Shown here in pieces: positions 19,678 to 28,486 of a stretch of 64,000 nucleotides of DNA; position 1 is the first letter of the stretch; every line of letters begins with the position of its first letter. Source of the stretch: Nesterenkonia lacusekhoensis (GTDB taxonomy: Bacteria > Actinomycetota > Actinomycetes > Actinomycetales > Micrococcaceae); NCBI RefSeq assembly GCF_017876395.1, contig NZ_JAGINX010000001.1:1860001-1924000 (forward strand), in the 5' to 3' direction. A program made the translations under genes and the position numbers. The notes below the pieces were generated by a model, which had not been told where the DNA came from, made no database searches, and saw only the letters and a program-made list of their open reading frames with translations.

Positions 19678-20456
19678 GGTGTGGGCCCTTTCTGGGATCG
19701 ACTGGAGCGTTGGAAGAGCATGACGGCCAGCAGCACCGGCACGATGCACAGGATGAACAGCATGGTCTTCGCAGAGGCGAGCTCCAGCCGCTGGGTGGAG
19801 TAGGCGTCGAACAACGCGAAGGGGACCATCGGCGTCGCGGGCGGGTTGATGAAGAAGCTGATGTTGAACTCGCCGAAGGAGAGCGCAAAGGTCGTGATCA
19901 CCGCCTGCGCCAGGGCGGCGGCGCTGACCGGTACCGTCACCGTGGCCAGCACCCGAGCAGAGGAGGACCCCAAGCTCAGGGCCACATCCTCGCAGGCACG
20001 CAGCTCCCGGTCGGCGAAGATCGGCACCAGGGCGGCCAGCGTGAAGGGCAGGGTCAGCAGCACATGCCCGGCGAAGAGCAGCAGCCCCGAGGGCCGAAGC
20101 TCAGGGTAGACCGTGATCAGCCCGATGCTCAGCGCAATGCCGGGCACCGCCAGAGGCAACGTGGCCAGGAAGGACACCGCATGCCTCAGGCCGGAGCCGC
20201 TGCGGGCGATCCACATGGCCAACGGCCCGCCGATCACCAGGTTGGCCGCCACCACTGCCGCCGCGACGACGGCGCTGCGCCCCAGCGTGGGACGGATCTG
20301 TTCCCAGGCAGTCGCCAACCATTCGCCGGTGAATCCGTCGCCCCAGAGCCCCTGGGCGGAGTTCACGCTGGTGGCCGCTGCGAAGGAGAGCAGCACCGGG
20401 AAGAGCACGAAGACCACACACAGGGTCACGGCGATACGGATGCCGACGGTGTTCAT
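19674..20456 (-). CDS. ABC transporter permease (PotC/PhnV-like)
   Basis: A 260-residue membrane protein with about six helices and the EAA loop (CEDVALSLGSSSARVLATVTVP). Its ATG overlaps the stop of the first permease gene (ATGA) and its stop overlaps the ATPase start (GTGA). It should form the channel together with the product at 20453-21346. The paired-permease arrangement is typical of iron, polyamine and 2-aminoethylphosphonate importers. Confidence 0.82.
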   Translation of the reverse strand: MNTVGIRIAVTLCVVFVLFPVLLSFAAATSVNSAQGLWGDGFTGEWLATAWEQIRPTLGRSAVVAAAVVAANLVIGGPLAMWIARSGSGLRHAVSFLATLPLAVPGIALSIGLITVYPELRPSGLLLFAGHVLLTLPFTLAALVPIFADRELRACEDVALSLGSSSARVLATVTVPVSAAALAQAVITTFALSFGEFNISFFINPPATPMVPFALFDAYSTQRLELASAKTMLFILCIVPVLLAVMLFQRSSRSQKGPTP

Positions 20457-21346
20457 CGTCTGCTCCTCTCCAGGAGATGGGCCAGGGAGCGGGACAGCCC
20501 AAGTGTCCCTGCGGCCAGCAGGGCAAGCACGATGGCCAGGCCCGAGGCCGAGGCCACCTGGTAGTGGTTGGACAGCTCGTCGGCAACGGAGAGCGCCAGC
20601 AGCCGCTCCCCCTGCGAGAGCGTCGCGATGGTGCCGTAGCCGCCGATGGTGACCGCCGCGGCGGTGCCGAGAACCTCGACCACCGCGGGCAGGACGATCG
20701 GTAGGGAGACGGTGAAGAAGGTCCTCACCCTGGAGGCGCCCAGAGTGCGGGCGGTCTCCAGCAGGGAGTGGTCGAAGGAGGTCATCACGGCCCGCAACGG
20801 ACCGATGACCCGAGGGAAGGAGAAGTAGATGTAGGCCGCGAAGATGCCCGGCAGAGCATAGGCCATCCCTCCGAAGGCCGGACCGGCCTGCGCGAACAAC
20901 CCGGTCCGACCCAGCATGAGGATGGTGAAGAAGCCGACCACAATCCCGGGCAGGGCGATCGGCAGCGTGAAGATCACGTTGACCAGCACCGAGACCGGAC
21001 GGTTCTGCTCATGCCGGGACATGGCCAGGGTCAGCGGGACCCCCACCACCAGCATGATGATCACCGAGCCGATGCCCACCAACGCAGAGTTCCACAGCTC
21101 GGTGCGCAGCCCGGGGTCGGCGAAGACCTGCAGGAGGTGTCCCAGCGTGAACCCCGGCTCCTCACCGCTCCCGGCGGCTCCGAGGCCCAGTGCGGTCAGC
21201 GTGAGGATGCCCAGCGGAACCGCTCCGAAGACCAGAAGCACCAGGATGCCGGGCAGCGCCGCCGGCAGAGAGGCGAAGCGGGCGTCCGGACTCCCTCTGA
21301 GCCCGCGCCGGCGACCGGCTCCCAGGGATCGTGGTGAGACCGTCAC
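20453..21346 (-). CDS. ABC transporter permease (PotB/PhnU-like)
   Basis: The 297-residue protein starts with GTG three bases after the binding-protein stop. It has a basic N-terminus, about six to seven transmembrane helices and an EAA loop (LLETARTLGASRVRTFFTVSLP). It is the first of two permeases in the LacI-linked importer. Confidence 0.82.
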   Translation of the reverse strand: MTVSPRSLGAGRRRGLRGSPDARFASLPAALPGILVLLVFGAVPLGILTLTALGLGAAGSGEEPGFTLGHLLQVFADPGLRTELWNSALVGIGSVIIMLVVGVPLTLAMSRHEQNRPVSVLVNVIFTLPIALPGIVVGFFTILMLGRTGLFAQAGPAFGGMAYALPGIFAAYIYFSFPRVIGPLRAVMTSFDHSLLETARTLGASRVRTFFTVSLPIVLPAVVEVLGTAAAVTIGGYGTIATLSQGERLLALSVADELSNHYQVASASGLAIVLALLAAGTLGLSRSLAHLLERSRR

Positions 21347-21349
21347 GGC

Positions 21350-22414
21350 TCAGCGCGCCTGCTGGTCATACATCTCGGTGAACTCCTCTTGGACCTCGCC
21401 CATCTGCGCGTAGTCCACGGTTTCTGCGCGCTCGTATTCCTCAGGCGGCAGCACCTGCCCTTCAAGCTCCTCCGGGAACTCGCCGCCGGCCGGGCGCATG
21501 AAGCCTTCGGAGAAGAGCCGTTGGCCGTCCTCGGAGAAATAGAAGTCCAGCAGGTTCTTCCCGTTGTTCGGCTGCGGAGCCTCGTTGACCAGGCCGACCA
21601 CATAGGGGATCTCGAGGCTGCCTTCGGCAGGGATGACGACCTCGATGTTGCTGCCCTCCTCCTGAAGGTTATAGCCGTTGAAGTCGGCGTCGATCAGGAT
21701 GGGGATCTCTCCCTGGGAGAGCGAGGCAGTGGCGGTCTGCGCCGGGGTCACGGCACCGTTCTCGGAGAGCTCCTCCAGGTAGTCCAGGCCGGGCTGCCAG
21801 TCGTCGAGGTCTCCGCCGAGAGCCAGATTGACCGCAGTGGCCACGGAGTAGCCCACGGCCGCCTGGGAGGGGTCCAGATAACCGACCATGCCCTCGTACT
21901 GCGGGTCGAGCAGATCCTCCCAGGACTCGGGGACGGGGACATCGCCCAGTGCATCGGTGTTGACCAGGAAGGCCACGGTCCCGGAGTGGACCGTGTGCCA
22001 CAACTCGTCCTCGGATCTGCTGTCCTCGTCGAGGTCCTCGGTGCCGGCGGGGGTGTAGGACTGGAGGAGGTCGGCCTCCTCCAGCTGTCCGGCGAAGGCG
22101 ATGCCCACATAGACGACGTCGGCCACCGGATTGGCGGCCTCGGTCTGGAGCGCGGAGAGAGCCTGGCCGGAGTTCTTCGGATCGTTGGGCGCCTCGATCC
22201 CGGAGGCGGCGGAGAACTCGGTGAGAACCTCGCCGAAGTTCGCCCACTCGGCGGGGCTGTTGTAGGTGATGACGGTGCTGCCGTCGGACTCGTGCTCCAG
22301 CTCTGCGGAGACCGAATCGTCCTCCCCTCCCCCGCATGCGGAAAGGAGCAGAAGGGCTGCGAAAGAGGTAGAGGCGACGGTTGCGGTTCTGACAGTGGTG
22401 GCTGGGCGGCGCAT
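21350..22414 (-). CDS. ABC transporter substrate-binding lipoprotein (Fe3+/2-AEP/polyamine type)
   Basis: The 354-residue protein has a signal peptide ending in the lipobox LLSAC followed by GGGED. The mature region (STVITYNSPAEWANFGEVL, later AYGMVG-like EGMVGYLDPSQAAVGYS) belongs to the extracellular solute-binding proteins of the iron/phosphonate/polyamine class. It is the first gene of the importer operon. The promoter region upstream carries a LacI-type palindrome. Ligand unknown; a phosphonate or phosphodiester is suggested only by the MBL-fold hydrolase downstream. Confidence 0.82.
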   Translation of the reverse strand: MRRPATTVRTATVASTSFAALLLLSACGGGEDDSVSAELEHESDGSTVITYNSPAEWANFGEVLTEFSAASGIEAPNDPKNSGQALSALQTEAANPVADVVYVGIAFAGQLEEADLLQSYTPAGTEDLDEDSRSEDELWHTVHSGTVAFLVNTDALGDVPVPESWEDLLDPQYEGMVGYLDPSQAAVGYSVATAVNLALGGDLDDWQPGLDYLEELSENGAVTPAQTATASLSQGEIPILIDADFNGYNLQEEGSNIEVVIPAEGSLEIPYVVGLVNEAPQPNNGKNLLDFYFSEDGQRLFSEGFMRPAGGEFPEELEGQVLPPEEYERAETVDYAQMGEVQEEFTEMYDQQAR

Positions 22415-22488
22415 AGCTGTCTCCTGTGCGGTGATCAGAATGTCGGGTCGGAGCAGAAGGCTCCTGCGCAGTCGTCCTGCGCGAGTTC

Positions 22489-22496
22489 AAACGTTT
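22489..22496. promoter_or_regulatory. Candidate LacI-family operator
   Basis: AAACGTTT is a perfect palindrome with a central CG, in the context TTCAAACGTTTCAG. It lies between the LacI-type gene and the binding-protein gene and about 75 bases upstream of the latter's start, the expected place for an operator of this regulator class. Confidence 0.45.
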
Positions 22497-22565
22497 CAGC
22501 ACAGAGTGAAGAGAAAGCGAACGGCACGGGTCGCAGAGATGAAGCTTGCCCCGCAGGAGGGCGGC

Positions 22566-23585
22566 TCAGGCCAGATCGGCCACGGAGTCCCGCCGCCGCA
22601 GGGTCACCGGCAACACCAGGCGCTCCACCAGCTCCTCGCGGAGCAGGCGCAGGGCCTCAACCCCGATGCGGGCGCGGTCGAAGGCGACGGTGGTCAGCGC
22701 CGGTGCGAGCAGGGCCGACGTCGGGAGGTCGTCATGTCCGATGACGCTCACATCCCTCCCCACTCGCAGACCCAGACGGGCCGCCGCCCCATAGACGGCG
22801 ACGGCGAGGTGATCGCTGTTCAGCAGATAACAAGGGTGCTCCGGGTGCGAAGAGTCCAGGACGCGCCTGCGCAGCTCCTCCACCACCAGCTCCTCCACCA
22901 CCTCCGGCCGCAGAGCTGAGCGCAGGATCCGCCCGGTGAGGCGGCGTCGGCCGCACTCCTGCTGGAAGACCTTCTCCCGCACCGCATCTGCGGCCGCCTC
23001 GGCCGGAGCGGCGATGAAGTCGATCCTCCGGTGGCCGCGCTCCTGGAAATGGGCGAGGGCCTCACAGACCACCGCGACGTGGTCCGGATTGATGGTCGAC
23101 AGGCCCTCCGGCGCGGCCGACTCCTCGTCTCCCATATCCAGGTTCAGCGCCACCACGCCGATCTGCGGATGAGTCTGCATCCACTCGCGCAGAGGCTCAG
23201 CCCCGCCGATGGGAGCGATCACGATGCCGCCCACACCCAGCTGGGCGAAATGGGCCAGCAGGTCCTGCTGCTCCTGCAGGTCGTACTGGGAGTTGGTGAC
23301 CAGGACCGCACGCCCTTCGTCCCGGGCCTGCTCCTCCATCGCAGCCAGGCCGTCCAGAAAAAACGGGTTGCGGAGGTTCCTGATGATGACCCCGATGTCC
23401 ACGCCCCGTCCGGTGCGCAGCATCCTGGCATGCCGGTTGCCGCGGTAGCCCAGCTCGTCGGCCACCTGCAGGATTCTGCCGCGGGTCTCCTCGGAGACCC
23501 GCCCGTTCCCGTTCAGGGCGTAGCTGACCAGAGAGACGGAGACGCCGGCCTGTGCGGCGACGTCGCGGAGCGAGGGGCGTGGCAC
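22566..23585 (-). CDS. LacI family transcriptional regulator
   Basis: The 339-residue protein begins with a LacI helix-turn-helix and hinge (SLRDVAAQAGVSVSLVSYAL then GRVSEETRGRILQVADELGY) and continues with a periplasmic-binding-protein-like effector domain (GVDIGVIIRNLRNPFFLDGL to VSVIGHDDLPTSALLAPALT). The start is GTG. It lies directly upstream of and parallel to the importer genes, with a CG-centred palindrome in between, so local regulation is likely. Effector unknown. Confidence 0.87.
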   Translation of the reverse strand: MPRPSLRDVAAQAGVSVSLVSYALNGNGRVSEETRGRILQVADELGYRGNRHARMLRTGRGVDIGVIIRNLRNPFFLDGLAAMEEQARDEGRAVLVTNSQYDLQEQQDLLAHFAQLGVGGIVIAPIGGAEPLREWMQTHPQIGVVALNLDMGDEESAAPEGLSTINPDHVAVVCEALAHFQERGHRRIDFIAAPAEAAADAVREKVFQQECGRRRLTGRILRSALRPEVVEELVVEELRRRVLDSSHPEHPCYLLNSDHLAVAVYGAAARLGLRVGRDVSVIGHDDLPTSALLAPALTTVAFDRARIGVEALRLLREELVERLVLPVTLRRRDSVADLA

Positions 23586-23646
23586 AGGCCGCAGTCTATA
23601 TGTGCCAGGTGTCCCGCTCTGTCAGGCACTGCCTTCGGCTTGATCG

Positions 23647-23720
23647 TGCCCCCACCGGGGTTCGAACCCGGACTGAACGGATTTTAAGTCCGCCGCCTCT
23701 GCCAGTTGGGCTATAGGGGC
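23647..23720 (-). tRNA. tRNA-Leu(UAA)-like, short variable loop
   Basis: The minus strand folds into a full cloverleaf. The acceptor GCCCCTA pairs with TGGGGGC, followed by discriminator A. The anticodon stem is GCGGA/TCCGT with loop CTTAAAA (anticodon UAA), and the T-arm is CCGGG-TTCGAAC-CCCGG. CCA is not encoded. The variable region is only about five bases (TCAGT), whereas bacterial leucine tRNAs normally have a long class II variable arm. The D-stem shows only about three good pairs. Tools would probably call it tRNA-Leu(TAA). Confidence 0.8.
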
Positions 23721-23789
23721 AGAAAGCGGGCCGCCCGGAGACGACCCGCTTCCCTGGATGTTCTGTGTATCAGCTCCCGCTGAGCGGAC

Positions 23790-25193
23790 CTACTTGGCGG
23801 CCTTGTCCTTCTTCTTACCGCCGCCTGCGGCCTCCTCGAACTGTCGGCGCGGGGTCTCCAGATCCCGCAGAGCAGTGAAGTCGCGGCCGAAGAGCATCTC
23901 GTTGATCCACCCGCCGGCCACACGGACAGTGCGCTCCACAGTGGGAATCGCGTAGCCGTGGTAGCCGCGGTGAGCCAGCCATGCGGGAAAGCCCTTGAGC
24001 TTGATGCCCATGGGGTTGCCCACGCCCTTGTAGAGACCCAGGCCTGCGACGGCGCCGAGAGACTCGTGCTTGTACTCCTCGACTGTGCCCTCGCCATAGC
24101 GTGCCGCCAGCAGGTTCTTGACCAGCTGCTTGGTCTGACGCACGGCGTGCTGGGCGTTGGGGACGCAGAACCCGCCCGGCCCCTTGCCGGTGAGGTCCGG
24201 AGTCGCAGCGATGTCGCCGGCGGCCCAAGCCCCCTCGACAGCCTTGCCCTCGTCATCGGTGATCTGCAGAGTGACAGAGCCCTTGATGCGGCCGCGCTCG
24301 TCGACCGGGAAGCCGGAGGACTTGGCCACTGCATTGGCGGCCACGCCGGCGGTCCAGACCAGGGTGTCTGCCTCGAACCGGTCGATCTCGGACTTGTCCG
24401 CCATGTTGATCAGCTGCAGCTCGCCGTCGACGGCGGAGCCCAGGGAGGTGTTGAGCAGGACCTCGACGCCGCGGCTGCGCAGGTGCTCCACCACGCCCTC
24501 GGCCTGCTCCTCAGAGACCTCGGGCATGATCCGACCCATGGCCTCGACCATCACGATCCGCACATCCGACTGGCTCAGGCGCGGGTTGTGGTCAACCGCG
24601 GCACGGACGATGTCCTCCATCTCAGCGATGGCCTCGACGCCGGCGAATCCGCCGCCGACCACGGTGAAGCTCAGAGCACGGGACTTGGCCTTCTCGTCGG
24701 TCATCGTGGAGGCTGTCTCGATGCGCTCCAGGATGTGGTTGCGCAGGCTCAGCGCCTCTTCGATGGTCTTCAGACCGATGCCCTGCTCGGCCAGCCCTTC
24801 GATCGGGAAGGTGCGGGTGGTCGCACCGGCGGCCATGATGATGTCCTGGTAGGGAACCTCGACGCTCTCGACCTCGCCCTGCTCCGGGTCACCGATGCCG
24901 ACCACGGCCACCTTGGCCTCAGGGTCCACAGAGGTGACCTTGCCGGTGAGGATCTCAGTGTCCTTCAGGTGCTTGCGGTGGTTGACCACAGCATGGCGCG
25001 CCTCGATGTGGCCACCGACGACCTCCGGCAGGAAGGGCTGGTAGGTCATGTACGGCAGCGGGTCCACCATGGTGACCACACCGCCTTCGGCCTTCACCTT
25101 CTTCTGCAGCAGCTTGGCTGCGGTCAGGCCGACGTAGCCGCCGCCGACGATCAGGACACGAGGTTTCTCTGAGAGCTTCTGCGAGATTGCCAT
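23790..25193 (-). CDS. ndh: Type II NADH dehydrogenase (NAD(P)/FAD-dependent oxidoreductase)
   Basis: The 467-residue flavoprotein has an FAD-binding VLIVGGGYVGL near the N-terminus, an NADH-binding FTVVGGGFAGVE in the middle, and the NDH-2-like stretch DTLVWTAGVAAN. The C-terminal part (KGVGNPMGIKLKGFPAWLAHR) is the membrane-associating region. NDH-2 passes electrons from NADH to menaquinone without pumping protons. The ATG at 25193 is preferred over 25202 because AGGA is spaced eight bases upstream. Confidence 0.85.
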   Translation of the reverse strand: MAISQKLSEKPRVLIVGGGYVGLTAAKLLQKKVKAEGGVVTMVDPLPYMTYQPFLPEVVGGHIEARHAVVNHRKHLKDTEILTGKVTSVDPEAKVAVVGIGDPEQGEVESVEVPYQDIIMAAGATTRTFPIEGLAEQGIGLKTIEEALSLRNHILERIETASTMTDEKAKSRALSFTVVGGGFAGVEAIAEMEDIVRAAVDHNPRLSQSDVRIVMVEAMGRIMPEVSEEQAEGVVEHLRSRGVEVLLNTSLGSAVDGELQLINMADKSEIDRFEADTLVWTAGVAANAVAKSSGFPVDERGRIKGSVTLQITDDEGKAVEGAWAAGDIAATPDLTGKGPGGFCVPNAQHAVRQTKQLVKNLLAARYGEGTVEEYKHESLGAVAGLGLYKGVGNPMGIKLKGFPAWLAHRGYHGYAIPTVERTVRVAGGWINEMLFGRDFTALRDLETPRRQFEEAAGGGKKKDKAAK

Positions 25194-25228
25194 GTGCGCC
25201 ATCCTAATACAGACGGCCGCACCCCAAC

Positions 25229-26869
25229 TCACCCCTTACGGCGTGAGCTCAGGTGCACGGCAGCCACGGCGATGACCGCGACGGCGAGCAGGCCTGCCAC
25301 GCCCAGCACAGCGGGCCCGGCCCAGTCCTGGACGGTCTGTGCGTCGGCGGCCTGGGGACGCTCGCGCGGATCGCCCGCCGGCCCCGCCTCCACGCTGGAG
25401 CCTTCCGGGATGTCCTCGTGGCCGCCGGCGGCGTCATCATCGCGGCGGTGCACGCGGATCCACTCCTCGAGCGTGCCGTAGTCGCTCTCGTCGAACTCCG
25501 GGACGTCTTCACCGTTGACCGCCTGGTCCACGTTGAGCACACCGTGGCCGTATTCGGGGTCGATGCCGTCGTCCCCGTCCTCCGGATCGGCGGTCTCCAC
25601 CAGACGGTGCATGACCTCCGGAGCGCTGAGGTCCGGGTGGGCGGCCATCACCAGGGCCGCGGCTCCGGAGACGATCGGCGCTGCGGCCGACGTGCCGTCC
25701 CACAGGTGGTAGCCGCCGTCGAGGTCACCGCCGGGGACGCGCTCACCGGCGGCCGCGATGTCCACCGCGATGCCCTGCGTGGAGGCGTCCTGGGAGATGT
25801 TTCGGTCCTCGTCCAGCCCGGCCACGGTCAGCACGCCGGGGATGGTGGCGGGCGCGCCGGCCGACATATGGCCGGAGCCGCGGTTTCCGGCCGAGGCGAC
25901 CACCAGCACGTCGTTCTCCGCGGCGTGCAGGAAGGCTTCATCCCAGGACTCGGGCCACTCCTGGGTGCCCGAGCCGACGGACATGTTGATGATGTCGGCC
26001 CCATTGTCCACGGCCCAGACCACGGCCTCGGCGATCTGGTCATCAGCGTTGGGACCGTGCGGGTTGGAGTCGGCCAGCAGCAGGGAGGCGCTGAGGACAT
26101 CGGCCTCCGGAGCCACTCCGATGAGCCCACCGGAGTCGTCGTCATCGCCGCCCTCATCGCTGGAATCGCCGTCGCCACCGGACTCCTCGTCCTCCTCATC
26201 GGCCGGGGCCGGTGCCTGCGACGCGACCGCGCCGGAGGTGGCCGGGGCGAGGCCCTCGGCGGTCAGGCCGGAGGCCCCCATCTGCTTGAGGCCGGAGGTC
26301 CCCATCTGCTCGAGGTCATCACGGATCTCCTCGCGCCAGTCCTCACCGTAGATGTCTTGGACGATGTCTTCCCAGTCGTCGCCGTAGATCTCCTGGAAGT
26401 CCTCCTCGAGCTCGTCGAGGACCTCCTCCCACTCCTCGTCACTGAGGTCTTCGTACTCGCCGGTGCCGCCCTCTCCGGGCGCCTCCTCGACCTCGTCGTC
26501 AGTGGGCTCATGGCCGCGTCCGGCCGCCAGCGAGGCGACAGAGGTGCCGTGCCATGCCGCCATCTGGTCCTCGACCGGTCCGCCGTCGCCGTCGCCGGCT
26601 CCCGAGATGTCGGTGCCGTCGACCACTGCGCCTTCCAGAGTGGGGTGGTCGCTGTCCACGCCGGTGTCCAGCACCGCGATGGTCACGTCCTCACCACGGG
26701 TGGTCTCCCAGGCGTCCTCGATCCCGTAGTCCTCGAGGTAGTACTGGGTGTCGCGCCAGGCATCGGCAGAGGCTTCCGGAGCGTTGACCACCGAGGGCGC
26801 CGAGGCCAGCGGAGTCAGCAGAGCCGCCGCTGCAGCCAGACCGGCGGTCTGCTTGATCTTTCCGTTCAT
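25229..26869 (-). CDS. Mycosin-like S8 (subtilisin) serine protease, membrane anchored
   Basis: The 546-residue protein has an N-terminal signal peptide, the catalytic triad D68 (VLDTG), H107 (HGTSVAS) and S394 (GTSAAAP), oxyanion N329, and a C-terminal transmembrane helix (about 514-538) followed by RRKG. This is the layout of mycosins (MycP), the proteases tied to type VII secretion. Between histidine and serine lies an unusual acidic insert (about residues 120-248) rich in D/E with near-repeats around EIYGDDW and DIYGEDW. Its start overlaps the ppx stop (ATGA). No ESX core genes adjoin it, so a general subtilase role remains possible. Confidence 0.82.
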   Translation of the reverse strand: MNGKIKQTAGLAAAAALLTPLASAPSVVNAPEASADAWRDTQYYLEDYGIEDAWETTRGEDVTIAVLDTGVDSDHPTLEGAVVDGTDISGAGDGDGGPVEDQMAAWHGTSVASLAAGRGHEPTDDEVEEAPGEGGTGEYEDLSDEEWEEVLDELEEDFQEIYGDDWEDIVQDIYGEDWREEIRDDLEQMGTSGLKQMGASGLTAEGLAPATSGAVASQAPAPADEEDEESGGDGDSSDEGGDDDDSGGLIGVAPEADVLSASLLLADSNPHGPNADDQIAEAVVWAVDNGADIINMSVGSGTQEWPESWDEAFLHAAENDVLVVASAGNRGSGHMSAGAPATIPGVLTVAGLDEDRNISQDASTQGIAVDIAAAGERVPGGDLDGGYHLWDGTSAAAPIVSGAAALVMAAHPDLSAPEVMHRLVETADPEDGDDGIDPEYGHGVLNVDQAVNGEDVPEFDESDYGTLEEWIRVHRRDDDAAGGHEDIPEGSSVEAGPAGDPRERPQAADAQTVQDWAGPAVLGVAGLLAVAVIAVAAVHLSSRRKG

Positions 26870-27894
26870 CCTTCTCCCTTGCCCGCGGACAGCGCGATCC
26901 CGTCCAAGATGTCATGCTCCGACGCCGCTGCAGCGGTCACACGGCCGCTGGTCATCTCATGGATGTGTTCCAGTACTGTGCTCCAGATCAGCGCGCCCGA
27001 GCCGATCACGTCCACTCTGCCGGGGTGCATGAAGGGCAGCTGCGCGCGCTCATCCCGGGGGGCGTGCAGCAGGCTCAGCGACGCATTCCGGACATCATCG
27101 ATGCTGAGCTCGGTGGAGTCAATGCGGTCGGGATCGTAGCTCTCCAGGCCCAGCGCGTGGGCGGTGATGGTGGTGACAGTCCCGGCGACGCCGACCACCG
27201 CCTCGGCCTGCTCCAGAGGGACGTGCCGGCCCACCTCCTCGAGGAACCGGCGGATCTCGGCCCGCGCTGCGGAGATCTCCTCCTGCGTGGGAGGGTCCGA
27301 ATGCAGGTGGCGCTCGGTGAAGCGCACGCAGCCCATGTCGGTCGAGAGCGCCGGGCCGGCCTCTGCGCTGAGCCGTCCGGAGTCGTCGCGGGCGATGGTG
27401 CCCAGGACGAATTCGGTGGATCCTCCGCCGAGGTCCACCACGAGCACGCGACGACCCTCCAGATGTGTGGCCAGGGTGGCGGCCGCTCCGGAGAAGGAGA
27501 GCTCGGCCTCCTCGCTGCCCGGGATGACCTCAGGGACGACCGTATGCTCCTCGCTGCTGAGCCGCGCGGAGACGCCGGCGACGAACTCGTCGCGGTTCTC
27601 CACGTCGCGGGAGGCGGAGGTCGCCACGAAGCGGATGTTCTGGGCCGCCACACCGTGGTGCCGGATCAGCTCGGCGTAGCGGTCCACGGCGGCGAAGGTG
27701 CGCTGGAGGGCGGCGGCGGAGAACTCTCCGGTGCGGTCCACGCCCTCGCCCAGGCGGACCACTGTCATCTCGCGGACCACATCGGTCAGCACCCCGTCGA
27801 CGACGTCGGCGATCAGCAGGCGGATGGAGTTGGTTCCGCAGTCGATGGCGGCAGTCCTCCGGGCCGCTGCCTGGGCAACACCTGCTTCAACCAT
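26866..27894 (-). CDS. Ppx/GppA family exopolyphosphatase / pppGpp phosphohydrolase
   Basis: From the ATG at 27894 the protein is 342 residues. It has the actin-like ATPase-fold phosphate loops AAIDCGTNSIRLLIADV and VVDLGGGSTEFVLG of the Ppx/GppA family. It hydrolyses terminal phosphate of polyphosphate or pppGpp. This is the short actinobacterial form (Ppx1-like) without the HD domain. The start overlaps the end of the DUF501 gene by eight bases; a longer frame inside DUF501 is rejected as arginine/serine-rich. Confidence 0.87.
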   Translation of the reverse strand: MVEAGVAQAAARRTAAIDCGTNSIRLLIADVVDGVLTDVVREMTVVRLGEGVDRTGEFSAAALQRTFAAVDRYAELIRHHGVAAQNIRFVATSASRDVENRDEFVAGVSARLSSEEHTVVPEVIPGSEEAELSFSGAAATLATHLEGRRVLVVDLGGGSTEFVLGTIARDDSGRLSAEAGPALSTDMGCVRFTERHLHSDPPTQEEISAARAEIRRFLEEVGRHVPLEQAEAVVGVAGTVTTITAHALGLESYDPDRIDSTELSIDDVRNASLSLLHAPRDERAQLPFMHPGRVDVIGSGALIWSTVLEHIHEMTSGRVTAAAASEHDILDGIALSAGKGEG

Positions 27895-28486
27895 CTGTGC
27901 TCTCCTGCTCCAGACGACGGACGTGGCGGCTGAGGTCGCGGGTGGGGATCTCTGCCTCGTGGTCCCAGGCGGTGGCACACGTGCACACCTGCGGGGCCCA
28001 TTCCTCGGCGATCAGGTCCAGGCCCTCATCCCCCAGCGGCGTGATGCCCCGGCCTACGGCCAGAGAGTGGCCGACCAGCACGTGCAGGCATTTGACCCGC
28101 TCGGGGTAGCCTCCTGCGCTGATTCCCTCGATCTCCCAGACCGGCTCCAGCTGAGCGGCCTCGCGGATGCGCTCGCGCTCCTGCAGATAGTTCTCATGGG
28201 CCTGACGATGCCGTCCCGCCAGCTCCTCGTCCTCCTGCAGACGCTGTGACATCTCGGCCATGACCCCCTCGGCCTCCTGACGGGAGACCGCCGCCGTGAT
28301 GGTGGGGTGGGTGAGGTAGAAGGTGGTGGGGAACGGGATCCCGTTGCTCAGCCGTGGTGCGGTGGCTGCGACCAGCGGGTTGCCGCAGCGGCAGCGGGCG
28401 GGGATCTCGACGACGTCGCGCACCGGTCGTCCCAGCTGCAGAGAGAGGGCGTCCAAGTCCTCCTGGGTGGGGGTGCGATCAGTCAT
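27887..28486 (-). CDS. DUF501 domain-containing protein
   Basis: The 199-residue protein carries the DUF501 pattern: a CRCGNP motif, then SNGIPFPTTFYLTHP, and later YPERVKCLHVLVGHSLAVG and VCTCATAWD. The clustered cysteines suggest metal binding. The start at 28486 overlaps the ftsB-like stop (ATGACTGA). It is conserved between ftsB/divIC and ppx in actinobacteria, but no function is established. Confidence 0.82.
   Translation of the reverse strand: MTDRTPTQEDLDALSLQLGRPVRDVVEIPARCRCGNPLVAATAPRLSNGIPFPTTFYLTHPTITAAVSRQEAEGVMAEMSQRLQEDEELAGRHRQAHENYLQERERIREAAQLEPVWEIEGISAGGYPERVKCLHVLVGHSLAVGRGITPLGDEGLDLIAEEWAPQVCTCATAWDHEAEIPTRDLSRHVRRLEQESTDG

Noticed and set aside
17731-19803. Long plus-strand open frame antisense to the MBL hydrolase and ABC ATPase genes
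   Set aside because: The minus strand holds clear Walker and MBL motifs; the plus frame is a high-GC shadow without any domain.
25253-27139. Long plus-strand open frame antisense to the subtilase gene
   Set aside because: It mirrors the mycosin-like gene, whose catalytic motifs are intact, and shows no recognisable domain.
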